Notes under the pieces: model-generated | The model's database searches: none | What the model saw: the letters and a program-made list of their open reading frames with translations, nothing else | Told to the model about the DNA's origin: nothing | Source: Micropterus salmoides | Lineage: Eukaryota; Chordata; Actinopteri; Centrarchiformes; Centrarchidae | Length of the DNA: 64,000 nt | Assembly (NCBI RefSeq): GCF_014851395.1 | Contig: NW_024040817.1 | Location: 24,007,269 to 24,071,268, forward strand | Reading direction: 5' to 3' | Shown here: positions 25,626 to 37,690 of the stretch, piece by piece | How positions within the stretch are numbered: position 1 is the first letter of the stretch | Layout: each line of letters begins with the position of its first letter | Position numbers and translations under genes: made by a program

Positions 25626-28620
25626 GATAATCTAATCAAAATAACTCAAATTAAATAAAATAAAGCTGGGTCCTGCTTGGTTCATCATATTTAGCTAAAT
25701 GCTATGCTGATTTCAGGTCTGAACATTGTCCAGAGGAAGTAAAAAAGTGAAAGATAACCTGAGCAACCTTAGAGTGGGCCGTGATACTTTCGTTGCTTTG
25801 GACAGGCAGCTTGCAACAGTAAGTAAGATTTTAAGAGGCAATGAGCCAAAAAAAGGATGACTATGTATTGTGCATGAGAAATCGGGACTCACTCACGCTG
25901 GCTCCCTTCCTCTCGCATGCCTTTGGAATAAAGTTACACAGGAAAATAGACTGTGTGCAGTTTCCTGACGCCATGTTGTGTGTTGAGGTTCAAAACAATT
26001 TGTTGTTTTACTGCCACTTGGAGCTGTCGAAACAGGGAGTTGCCAAGTATAGCCTCAAATATGATAACAGCATGAGCTTATAATTAAGGGTTAAAGTCTG
26101 CTTAATTTATATAATGAACTTCTAGTTTCCTTTTCTTTAACAAATCCTTACACAATGTTTAATGTTTAATTTCAGTAAAGAAATCAATAAAGGGACTGGA
26201 ATACATTAAATCAAACTTTGTAGCAGGTTGCAATTGGTGCTTAGTGGCAGATTTAAGCATCTAATTCGTTCTCTAAAGGGACACAAAAACAAACTACATA
26301 AATACATGCAATTATTTGAATCTCTTTAACAAATGGATACAGAAACATAAGAAAGTGATATTTCCACTGTTCTGCGCATGCTGCTTGCTGAGACAAAATA
26401 TAATGGAAGCTTAAGTCGTGCCTCCGTAGTCCAACTGGCTTACCATACATACTAGAACCCAAATAAATGAAAACTATCTTGCCATTAAAGAGGTTTACAT
26501 TTTTACTTTAGATGATGTGTGCAGTGATTATTTCTACCAAATCAAAGTGGGTTTGGAAAAATATACAGTAAATTACAGTAAAGTCAGTATAGTCACATTC
26601 AGCTTAGGTTAAGTGAGTGACACAGTATATGGTGCAAATAGTGTATCTGTTGAACTGTAAATATGTAATTATAGTGTGCTGTGTTGTGTTAGATAATCTC
26701 GTATTCTATATTCACTAAATTATCATATATGTCCTTTCAACTATAATGATCAGATTTCCCCATGGGATCATTAATATTTCATCATCTCTAATCCAGTTTA
26801 ATTCTGACAAGGAGCATCAATTGCTTGGCTTTGGGGAGTAATGTACATTTAGTATTTATATTCCACTGTGTATTCCCCACAAGACCTTGGTAAAATTGTT
26901 CAATAATTAATCAACTCTCGCTTGAATCTGCTTATAGTACACAATAGTTAGGGTTCACTGTGGGACTAGGCTATGACTAAGAGGCTAAAAGAAAAGTTTA
27001 CTAAACCAACGTTCAGTTACATTCTTGTAATTGTCCAAGTCTCTTGTGTTATTAGAGGAGGAAAATCAATCTGATCGGACAAACACTGTTTTTCCTTGCT
27101 CTGATCTGAATACCCTGTACCCATTAATTCACTTCCGCTCCATCCGGTCCCTTTGTTTTCTACTAACATTTAACAGTGTCTCAGTTTCAAATGCCCTCCT
27201 GTTTCTTTGGCCCTTCATCCTCCACACCTCTTGCTCAGCCTTGTTCCATGTCCTCCTCTCACAAATCCCATATTGGTGCCAGTGTTTTCTGTCCTGTGTC
27301 TCTGCTCCTCTGCTGTTCCCCTCCTCTCTCCTTACACCTTTGATGTCAGGACCACAGCTAAAGCCTGAGCTAATCTGCTGTGGGGCTTTCTGAGCTCTAT
27401 CCAGGCCAAGGGTTGGAACAAAGAACATGGCACAGGGGCAAAAGGAAGAAAAGATGGAATGAATGGAGTGAGAAAAGAACCCTGCAAGACATTCACATAT
27501 AATTCCCTTTACATCAAAACATCACACTTCAAGATTAAAAAGATTTGTATATTGTATATGGTAGACAAAGGGGACAGTAGCCATGAAACCAGAGAGAGCA
27601 GCATGGCAATAGCAGAGATCACAATTTATACAGTTTTTAGAAGCATTAATGAAGGGATGAATGCAATTGAATGCCTTACAGCAGGTCAATTAAGGATCCT
27701 GGAGGAAGAGTATGCTGTCAGGGGAATCACTGTTATGAAAGATGGAGAAAAGAAGAAAAACCAAGATGAGAATTGTATATGCTTTAATGAACTGGGAAAG
27801 AAGACACGTAGAGGAGAGAAAGCCCAAAGAATGACTATGTCAGCCTTCTGTGTGAAAAAGGAAGGATGCTACAGAGGAACTAAATGTATTAGCTTTGGTG
27901 TAGCCTATAGTCAACCCTCTCACCCCCTCCCCATTACTTCCACACCAAGGGAAGAAAGGCAGAATAATCCCTGAGCAACACCATGTGTCTGCCTTGCTCT
28001 GATGGTACTATATATAGCACATTAAAGGGGTAAAAAAAAGAAGAAGCCTTTTCTTCACCTCTGATACAAAACATAAAAATACCGTTCAAAGTTAAAGCTC
28101 TACCAACACGATCAAGTGTGTAAGCAAAGGCAACTGAAACAAAAAGGGGCCACAATGACAAAGAAGGAACCCAGCTCTCAAGAGTTATACAAAAACATAT
28201 TCTTTAAATAAAATACTACTACTTATCAGTGAAGGTGCATTTAAGTTTAGACCTCATTTTAATTTACACTGAAAATTGATAACCATATAAAAGGACACAA
28301 AGTTTCATAAAAAAGGACCAACACTGCTTTATGTGGACCCAGTAATTTCACAACAGCAGTTCTTTAACCACAAAATGGCCACTAATATCTCGTCGTCCTA
28401 CACGCAATACACTGTATCTATTGCAGCTACTACGGCAATTTCATCAAAGTTTGCTTATTAAATAGCGAATCTTTTAATTTTTAAATGCATTCAGATATAA
28501 TGCTGTGGATGCAATAATCAAGATAATAAATTTTAAAAAACTTGAGAACAGCAGCACAGCAATAAAGTCAAATATCCTCCTTGATCCAACATCTGACACC
28601 AAACTGCAAGTCAAACACAC

Positions 28621-28983
28621 TAGGGCTGCACGATTTGGAGAAAAAGTCATATTGCGGTTAATGTGGACAATATTACAATTTGCGATTTCTACTTGCAAAT
28701 TGTAATATTGTTGAACATGTTGAACAACATAAGGCACCAGTACAGCTAACGTTAAATGGTTAGCTAAACACAAACCTTCCTTATCTTCTTTATATTTTCT
28801 TCTGTCTTAGTGCTTCAGCTGCAGATGGCATGTCTCTGTCTATTCCACTCAGAGACAAGAGTGTTACACACAAACTGCACACTTTTTTAAAAATTAAATT
28901 AAATCACACACTTTTTGTGGTTATGTAATAAAACGGAATGACCTTGTGAATGCAATTGTGACTGGATTAATCATGCAGACCTA
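28621..28983. mobile_element. hAT-like miniature element (first of a tandem pair)
   Basis: It begins TAGGGCTGCACGATTTGG and ends TTAATCATGCAGACCTA, which are imperfect inverted repeats. Flanking octamers are AAACACAC (28613-28620) and AAACATAC (28984-28991), 7 of 8 identical. Its interior contains a perfect 17-bp inverted repeat with an 11-base spacer (28667-28711). There is no coding capacity. The right-hand octamer is also the left-hand octamer of the next element. Confidence 0.8.
28667..28711. repeat. perfect 17-bp inverted repeat (hairpin)
   Basis: ACAATATTACAATTTGC, an 11-base spacer, and GCAAATTGTAATATTGT form a perfect stem inside the first tandem hAT-like element. It is probably part of that element's own palindromic architecture rather than a host signal. 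Confidence 0.85.
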
Positions 28984-28991
28984 AAACATAC

Positions 28992-29991
28992 TAGGGCTTA
29001 ACAATTTTGGAAAATAACCTAATTGCAATTTTTTTAACCAATATCGCGATTGTAATTTAATATGTGATTAGTATTTAAGCTCTTTGTATAATGATTGTAT
29101 AGTATTACCAACACAGTATTAGATCATTTTAGAGTCAAGTCATGGCATTTAATAATATCATATAATAACATTAGGTAGGCCTACCTACAATTGACTAGAA
29201 AAAAAAAAGTTCACCAGAGTGTATTATACAGTAGGCCTAAGCGCTCGATACAAAACCCACAGTTCAACCACTAACCATTAATGAGTCCTTATCTCAATTC
29301 AAATCTCCACAAGAGTCCATCTCAACAAAAACCTCCTTTTCTGTATCCTAGCAAGCAAACAAAAAAATACTCAGTTTAAGGTACAATACAAAAGTTGGCC
29401 AACCAAAATTAAACCAAGTGACACCTCTTGCATCTAATAGACAAGCTTAGTAATTTTCTGACAACACCGGAGTTCCCCCCAGTAGCCGGCCATACTGCTG
29501 GTGAGCAGCGTACTGGCAGTAACTAGGCTGTAACTTAGGACAGACTGGACCTCTTCTGGACTGGTAACTTTAGTTTGAAACGCCATCACAGATATTCCCT
29601 GAGCTGACTGCTGGCTGTGTGTGTGTGATGCAGGGGCGTGCGCTAATAGACAAAATACGCTTCCCTCACTACACATGTTTATCTGTTGTGTATTTTCCCT
29701 GTTCGCCAAAGTGGAGGACGGCGACAATTTCACCCACCACAGCATTTGGCAGGTGCTAATTTCAAACCCTGTTTGACACTAAAGTTTCTGCAGTGTCAGG
29801 TTCTGTGAAGCCTGAGGCCATTGTACAACAAGTCAAGGTACAGCATAGCGTGCCAAGTTGATGCTTCTTCTGCACACTGCTTTACACTCGTACGTCATGT
29901 GACAAGGGTGTAATCACAACCTTTGCGATTAGAAAATCTTGTTTTATCATATCGCGATATTATCGCAAATGCAATTAATCGTTCAGCCCTA
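28992..29991. mobile_element. hAT-like element, 1.0 kb (second of a tandem pair)
   Basis: It begins TAGGGCTTAACAATTTTGG and ends with GATTAATCG-like complement sequence and CAGCCCTA. Flanking octamers are AAACATAC (28984-28991) and AAACATAT (29992-29999), 7 of 8 identical. Sub-terminal ATCGCGAT motifs occur near both ends (about 29043 and 29951). A minus-strand frame at 29434-29745 (103 codons) has no recognised domain. Confidence 0.82.
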
Positions 29992-31980
29992 AAACATATC
30001 ATACATGTTGTCATCCTAAACACATACAAACCTGTAGATCATAGCACTCCATTATTATATATAATTAACATAACAGTATGAACAAACACAGAGGGCAAAC
30101 ATCTCTAGAGGGCATAGTCTGGACCATGGCCTGCAGACATGACCACTCTGCTTTCCCAACCATACTAACCAAGTAAACAATCTAATTAAATGCCTGTTTC
30201 TGTTTATTTATGGATATGCACAAGAAGCAACAGCTCTTCATGTTTATACATGTATTTTTGTCTTATGCCACAGCATAACCTCCAAAGCTGGCCTTCTGTC
30301 AAATGATCAGCTGATCCATATCATCCATGCAAACAGCGCACTAATTAGCCATGCTAAGACAAATCGCACTGTTTTTTCCTGGTTCACTGGCCACAGCACC
30401 TACCGTAATCCTCCGTTATCACACAGTTGGGGAGGATTGTGAAGCTAATAACACTGTGATATTAGTAACACTGATCTGCAAGTGATAGAGCCGGGCAGCG
30501 CTGGCCGTTAATTTTGTCTGCATGAGCCCCAGACCAGCCTAATCCCGATTTTAATTATTTTTTTCTCTTCGCCCCACGCCCACCTCTCTTGTCAATGTTC
30601 TCTAATCAGACCATCTTATTAAAAAACAGGAACGGTGGCAAGCAGGCAGCCTTGGTGTCGAAAAAGACAGACAGGAGCAATGATATGGTGCACATGTTGG
30701 TAGAGGGTAAAGCTGATAGCCTTTGCTCCAAGTAAACTAGGATGATCTGCACATTTGGTGTAAATGTATGTGTGTACGTGCCCGCACAATAACTTCTGCA
30801 TTTATGTGTCAGTGTCAATAGAATAGCCCTAGTTTTTTATATTAATACAATTACAAGAAACCAACAATTTGTACCAACAAAGGGTACTTTGGTGTACTTG
30901 TCCTGTCCCTGCAGATGTATTATGTTTCAGCTTTGTCAAGATAAAACTTTTTTTTTGCCAGTCTCTGTCTCTCTGTCTTTGCTTCTGTCTCATTCTGTCT
31001 GTGGGGAGAGTGGGATTAAGAAAGATTGCAGTGCTGTGGGATCAATATGATGCTGACACGTCTCTGGCACTCTCAAAAAATCTCTACCAAGCAAAAACCC
31101 ACTTACAGAGAGGGTCTAATGGATCATATAACAACTATATCTCTTTAGCTTTGACTTAACCCCTGAAGAAGCAACACCCTTGTCTGCAATGAGTATAACT
31201 GGTTATTCAAAAAGAAAAAAAATTGCACTCAACCTCTGAGTAACAACAAACCACTCATAATGTCAGAACTATAAAAATCTCAACAGCCTTCCAATAATGC
31301 AAAGAAATGCTGAAACATGTGAAAATAATGTTTTACCTATAATGTAATAAGTTATTAAATGTTTGGATTTGTGGCATTTTTTGTGTAAAATGTAATAACT
31401 TAATTAATAATTGTAATTGTTACACTACTATAGAGGCCCATGAAAATCTGTTTTTAACACACAAAAGATAACTAATATCACACAAGATATTAACTTCTAT
31501 AAATTATTATCTTATAAATATCATCTATCAGGACTTCAGGGGCTCAAATCACTATACACAGTTGTTAACAGTATGAATTTCTGTAATTGTCCACACTAGC
31601 CTAAAACAGTTTTAAATCAAGACAGTGACTGTCCCTCTATACTGTATGTTCCACAGTGCAGCTAAGGCTTTTTACGGTGAGGGCCGACATTGCCTGTCAC
31701 CCCTTGCCTCCCTACTTTTATTGATGCAGTTGAGAAGAGTTTTTATGGAGGCACGCTGCTGTGCGGCTTGTAATTGCCGGTCAAGGCACGTTCACCAGAG
31801 TTCATAAAGGTTGCTCTGTAAATATATTCAGGTTGGCCTAGTGTCACCTCATACAAAAAAAAGACACCTCTGTCTGCTGAATGGGAAGAGGAGGGGTAAT
31901 TCACCGCCACTCTTAACACGCACAAAGACATTCACAGTAGGACCAGATAAGAAGTGAATACATACTGACTGTACCAACTC

Positions 31981-32006
31981 ACACACACACACACACACAC
32001 ACACAC
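31981..32006. repeat. AC microsatellite (13 units)
   Basis: An uninterrupted (AC)n run followed by GCGC. Confidence 0.95.
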
Positions 32007-34414
32007 GCGCAACCTGTCCTGCTGTCTCAAAGAAGATTAAGACATATTACACTCTAAACCACTGAGCACGTCCTTGCTTTATTTCACCTTGCAGGTGTAC
32101 TCTTTTCTTCTTTCATTGCTAGCCACAAATGTGAGCTTTCCAACCCTAAAACACAGGGAAATGACCATGGGTTTCTAAGCGTGTAGAGGAAGACTGTGTG
32201 AGTGATGTATCCTCAAAGGTGTCTGCTGCATCAATCGTCTATAAGTTCCCAGGAGTCTGCAATGAGTCAGCCATTAAGACTAAAGAAACAGGGTTCAGTC
32301 CTGCCTGTACTGCTGGCTATATCCCACTGCAACTCTTTGCTTTTGAATATTAAAAAAAAAAATCTGACTCTTCCATTCTGCCAGTGGGTTTGAGCTGATT
32401 CTACTTTGGATTTCGATCACTTTTACTTGTTTCAGAGATTTGGTAGAAACAAGCACCATTCTCTACAAACAGCAGATCACTCCTCTAGTATCAACACAAT
32501 GGTCCTTAAATCAACAAAAGCAAGCCGATTTGCATTGGAAAGGGGAATTATGTGATGCCCTCGGCTGATGTTCTCATGTTAAATTACTTGTCAAGAAGGC
32601 TGTTTTTTCACAGCAGAGGCTACATATGTGGTGTCTGTGTAGCTTTGCCCTTTGTTCTTATATTTGCAAAGTTGTTCTGTGAAAAAGAGAGGTTAGAGAC
32701 AGAGAACAGCAATGTGTTGTGGTTGAGCAGTGACCCAGATCAGACAGTGACATCTCCGTCCACTCAGGGAATGCTCAGGGACAAGATGTTCTGCTGTTAC
32801 TGCAGCATGGCCACACGGCAAACAAAGATCCACCTTAAAAGTTATTTCATTTATTATCTGTCTATATAGTTTGTTTTATTTAAAAACAAAAACAAGATAA
32901 TTTCACTGATGAATGTAGAACAATGATCACAAAATTAATCAACGCTTGTCATGTCATCAGGTCTCTGTTTTAGTTTTGTTTTACTTTCCGTTGTTGTCTG
33001 GTTTAGAAATTTGACCTTAGCAAATAAGAAAAGTAATGTAATGTAATCATTGTCTTAACGGCCAGTAAAATAAGCCTGCTAGCTAACACCCCCCTACAAA
33101 AAAAGTTAAATGCTGCCCTCTGGTCAATTGAAGGGTTTTATTCTGCCACAGGATATAGATGCAGAGTTTCAGACAGGATATTATACTACTTTAAAGGACC
33201 TCTTGGACATTTTTACAGTGCAGAAGAACCTATGACCACACACACACAAACAAACACACAGCATTAAACAATCAGATGCAATGCAATGACTTGGCATTAA
33301 AGGGCTGAGTGTACTTGTCCTCGCTGCTCTTCTTTTAAAATCTAATTGGTGTACCCAGTGTCCTCTACAACAGACCACTGAGTGCACTGTGCTTTTGGCC
33401 AATTGATTTCATATGTTGCTTTCCATCTAAGCCTCTCCTCTACCATTTCTTTTTTGCTCTATGTTGGTTAATTACTGTGATTGATTAATCAACTGGTGTG
33501 GCTTCACACTCTCAAAGAAAGATTGAGGGAAATCAATTAAAGGTTTACAAAGGGAGGGTTAAATGTATACAAATCTGGCAAAAAAACAGTTATGTTGACC
33601 AAGCAAGGCACTTAAAATCTATTTCTATACAGCCACTTTTAACTTTTGATCACACCATAACGGAAAGTCTCTGAAGCAAGTCATCCTTCTTAAGGTTAGT
33701 AGCACTTGACCCAGGAAGTGAATTAAGAGATCAAAGCGAGCAGTGGAATGCAGCAACATAACAAACATGAGTGCATAACACAAATGTGACAGTGACAGAT
33801 CCTTGGACTTAAATTCTAAACAGTTCCACAACTCCTCTCTGAAAATAATCAAATAATAGAAGCAGGAAGACAGACAACATTGTTAAGTGAAAAGGATAAA
33901 CAGACCACATGCCCCGGTGTCCTAAAGGGAAGAATTAAGAGCTTTGAGGATTATAAATCAAAAGAAAAACAACAGCAAAAACACTAATAAGAGGATTATT
34001 CAGAAATATATTTTCTAATTGTCATAAATGTACTACAGTAAAGTAGCTACTGAGATATGGATATACTTTAGTGTCAAAGTTCTCCCATGAGGACATGATG
34101 AAAAACTATTTTAATGCTAAAATAAATAATGTAACTAAAAAAAGCCTCCAATCCATTTGCAGGCCCAGGGCACCAATGTGCATAACTTCAAATATATCCC
34201 TGCGTACAAATCATAAGCCATTAGTGCATCTGTGGGACTGTTAAAAGTGACAGATTGGATCCCAGTGGTGCAGTGCTTAGTAAACACAACTAAAGAGACA
34301 CCCAGTCAGGGCACCGTGATATGGGCCATTACCTCTAACCTCTGAGAGTTCTCTGGTCTCACTGGGATATGGGGTGATGTAACACATGGTTGGACATGCT
34401 TACACAGACACAAT

Positions 34415-34500
34415 GGGGCTGCTGTGGCTTAGGGGTAGAGCGGGTTGCCCCCTAATCAGAAAGTTGGCAGTTCAATCCCCACCATTTACACCCTGCTATC
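34415..34500 (+). repeat. tRNA-derived SINE fragment (5' tRNA-like head)
   Basis: An A-box-like TGGCTTAGGGGTAGAGC (34425-34441) and a B-box-like GGCAGTTCAATCCCC (34466-34480) are spaced as in tRNA promoters, with CTAATCAGAA between. Sequences of this form (GCTGTGGC-TAGAGCGGGTTG...) head a common teleost SINE family, from memory. The body and tail after about 34500 are missing or unrecognisable. The cloverleaf is imperfect, so it is not a tRNA gene. Confidence 0.65.
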
Positions 34501-34688
34501 CAGGCTGCTTTAGAGGTTAGGTTAAATATTGGCTTGTAAAGTTCTGAACCTGCTGTTTTTTCAACATAACACAGATGATCAATGGCAATTATTGATATTT
34601 AATAATGAAGAATAGAAGGTGTTCCCTTTTTCATTTGAAGTGGTGTAATTTTGACAAGAGAACTGAAATAGGTTTTACCTTGAGAGAA

Positions 34689-34691
<3 letters not shown>

Positions 34692-34726
<35 letters not shown>
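34692..34726. repeat. CA microsatellite
   Basis: A (CA)n run flanked by CG-containing variants (GCGCG on the left, CGCACGC on the right). Confidence 0.93.
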
Positions 34727-36735
34727 GCAAGCCTGGAAGGTTGATAGAATACATGGGTAAGCTTTGGCCCATTTTCGCTAACCTTGCTCTCTGCACTCCA
34801 AATCCCCTCTCCTCTCCAGCTCTTAGCCTGAGCAATGTGACAGAGGGAGTAACAAAGTGTGCTGGGGTGAGCCAATCTGTAGCACGGCACCAGGTGCATT
34901 TCTTGGCGGGTGGCGCAAAGTTCATCATAACTGAAGTTTTGATCGATGGCACGTTGCAGATTGAGTCCTCAACCAAGTGCTGCTGTTAATAAATCCTGAC
35001 TCAGACAAACATACTTTGAGGGGCCATAGTAGAGAGACTGGCAAAGACAGCTCTTGATTCACTGGTCGAGCACAGGCTGATTAGCCAAACTATAGTTTTA
35101 GATGTATAAAGTTGACATTGCAGAAAAAATACATGTATATTGATAGCTATTACGAAAATTATTATTGGTAGACTTGGTTTTACAGACAAGAAATTCAAAA
35201 GTTCTTTCCACAACATTTATCTGTTCTATCTGACATAGATTCTTTCCTCAGGCTCAACGCATTATTCATTACAAAATGAGTATAGTATGCACATACAATA
35301 TGTCCGTCCAGCAGAAACCCCAACACACTGGTAATACCACAACACACTATTCACTAAAGCCTGGTATGACCACACCAATACACAAATGTGAATTAGTCTG
35401 GAACCTCTCAGTTCATTTTTGATTTCCAAGGGGTGTTATCAACGGGCACAGACCAAAATGCCTCTGGACACTATCGGATAGACCTACAACCAACCAGAGC
35501 AATGAAACGTGACCATTTGGTAAATTTAACTTTTACCAAATCCTGTCTGAAGTACGGCTAACACATCTTTCTTACCAACAAAAGCCTAACGTTATTTAAC
35601 AAAAGGGTCAAGTTAACTAACAGCTAGCTCGCTAGCACTGGCTGTAGCAAGATGGCTTTTCCCCTAGTTTGTTGAAATATAGTTACCAAGTAGAAATGCT
35701 TCACCTGTCTGTTTCCAGACACCACAGTGCAACTGAAGCAGCTAAAATGTTAGATAGCTAATGGAAATGTTAATGAATCACTGTTAAATTGACTTATTAC
35801 TTGATTGTTAACGTTCATCAGGTTTTTTGCCGACTTTACAGTAACAAAAATCATAGATTTTCTTCTAAATACGATTTAGTTTGTGGATTATATACATGCC
35901 AAATTAACCATAACACTTCACAAGTTGGATGACAAGTCTACATTTGCACAAGGATGTATTGTCTTTGTCTTTATTGACTTTGATTAAAGAAAAGCAACAC
36001 TCACGCAACAAAAACACCTCTTAAAAACCTACAGAAAACAGAATTACACAGTCATGCGGAGGGCGGAGAACAGTGAAAGGTAAAGTGGTAGATGATTCTA
36101 GAGAAACTGTGGTGGTAGACAAAGAAAGAAAATGTGTAGGACAGAGAGGAACAGACAGGGATCTAGATACAGCATGAGGATGTGATAGATGCAGCTGGTA
36201 TATATATAACACCCTCACAGCACGATCCGGGGGCTTTTTTTTTTTGTCTTTGACATGATGATCCTTGACGTGCGTCAGGGCTTCATTACCATCCCTCACA
36301 TCAGCCATGAGACATTTATATCTCAGCCAATGTTTATCTCTGCGTGAGCCTTCTCCATTGTAAAGTTTAGAGAAGTATAGTTGTGGGCTTTTAGATATGC
36401 ACATCACCCCCATTGCAACAGACATGCAAAGTTAGGGGAATACATGAGTCAACAGTAACCAGTGTTTGTGAATGCAAAAATCAAAAGCAAATCTTCTGAC
36501 ATGTGCTGCACAGAAACCTTGGGCTGTGTCTCAAACTCTGGAACCTGGTAAACTTTACTGAACGCAAAGCATGCTATTCATTATCCTTAGTTTACTTTAG
36601 TTTTGGATGATTTATATGTTGGTTTTATGTTGAGAGCACCACTTAGAGTAGATGACTATAGAATGTATAATGAAAGATGACAGACTTTCATTAGACAATC
36701 AGACCAAACTATCCACTCAGAGGCTTTATGACACC

Positions 36736-36737
<2 letters not shown>

Positions 36738-36819
<82 letters not shown>
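36738..36819. repeat. GA microsatellite (41 units)
   Basis: An uninterrupted 82-bp (GA)n purine run. Confidence 0.97.
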
Positions 36820-36822
<3 letters not shown>

Positions 36823-37320
36823 AAGACACAGGCAGAGAAATGCTAGAGTCAGGCCCTCCTAGACGTGACCAGACTAGTGATGTTGTAGTGAATTACCAGC
36901 AAAGCTCCAAAGCAAAACGCCTCCTTTACTCCGCCAGTTCGTGTTGTGACAACAGACCACAGTATAAGCAATGGATAAAAAAATGTATTCAACATGCACG
37001 CCGAGAATATACACCCAGTCCACTATCACACAGTATCCATTTAAGAACACATCTATGCAAAGCGTCCCTGCATACGCTACAAATAATCTGTATTCGCTTG
37101 CTGAAAATCAATGCCTTAGTGCCCAAACGTACAATAAATTATGTTTTCAAGCAGGGGACTATGGGGATCACAGGTGGGCAACCACATATTCTTGTGCTGC
37201 CAGGCAAACAATGGTCAGAGGATCTGTTGCACGATCACTCACTTCCATACACACTCTCACTGTGACTGTTTTATTACAGGAAATACTTAAAAGGAGAGCA
37301 CATCTGGCAGCCAACAGCTT

Positions 37321-37342
37321 CAATCAATCAATCAATCAATCA
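37321..37342. repeat. CAAT tetranucleotide repeat (LINE tail)
   Basis: Five and a half CAAT units. On the minus strand these are the GATT repeats that end the Rex1/CR1-like LINE fragment. Confidence 0.9.
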
Positions 37343-37690
37343 TTCTTTATTTGTCCCTGTAGGGAAATTAGTTTGCAGCACAATCAAGTAGGCATTGAAT
37401 CACATGGCACAGAGATAACCAACAGACATACTGATAAATATACTAATACACACACTAATACACATAATTCCCATACCCCGCACCTTGCTACCGATTAAAT
37501 TAGGCAGACCAGACCAGCTGAGCATCCTGCCTATTTGGCTATATATGTGCCTTAACCTGTTTAAAAAGTTATTTTCTTGATGCACAAATTAAGATTTTGA
37601 TATATTTTTGGTAAATAGAGGGAAGCAATATCGTCGCCCAGATGGCAACAGTTCATATGAAGGGGCAAGGGGGTGAATCTTAGCTCCCAC
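37321..37690 (-). mobile_element. 3' end of a Rex1/CR1-like LINE, antisense
   Basis: Read on the minus strand, 37665-37617 codes for PSYELLPSGRRYCFPL. LLPSGRRY is a hallmark of the C-terminus of several fish LINEs. About 300 bases later comes the tail, TTTCCCTACAGGGACAAATAAAG, followed by GATT repeats (seen on the plus strand as CAAT repeats, 37321-37342). The fragment is a 5'-truncated insertion of a few hundred bases and is non-coding. Confidence 0.68.

Noticed and set aside
27459..27974. 171-codon plus-strand open frame
   Set aside because: Lys/Glu-rich AT-rich sequence without recognisable domain, splice structure or similarity that I can name. Length is within what chance gives in 64 kb.
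34415..34500. Functional tRNA gene
   Set aside because: Box A and B are present but the acceptor and anticodon arms do not pair well. It matches the head of a tRNA-derived SINE.
35410..35640. Stretch (GGGGTGTTATCAACGGGCA onward) that looks like a dispersed fish repeat
   Set aside because: It feels familiar, but I see no ends, coding remnants or duplication, so I did not annotate it.
37321..37342. CRISPR-like or other direct-repeat array
   Set aside because: A simple CAAT repeat that is the tail of a LINE. No spaced repeats of CRISPR type exist in this eukaryotic window.
36840..37498. Overlapping 141- and 175-codon plus-strand frames
   Set aside because: Both run in different registers through the same DNA and into a LINE tail with CAAT repeats. 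No domain seen.
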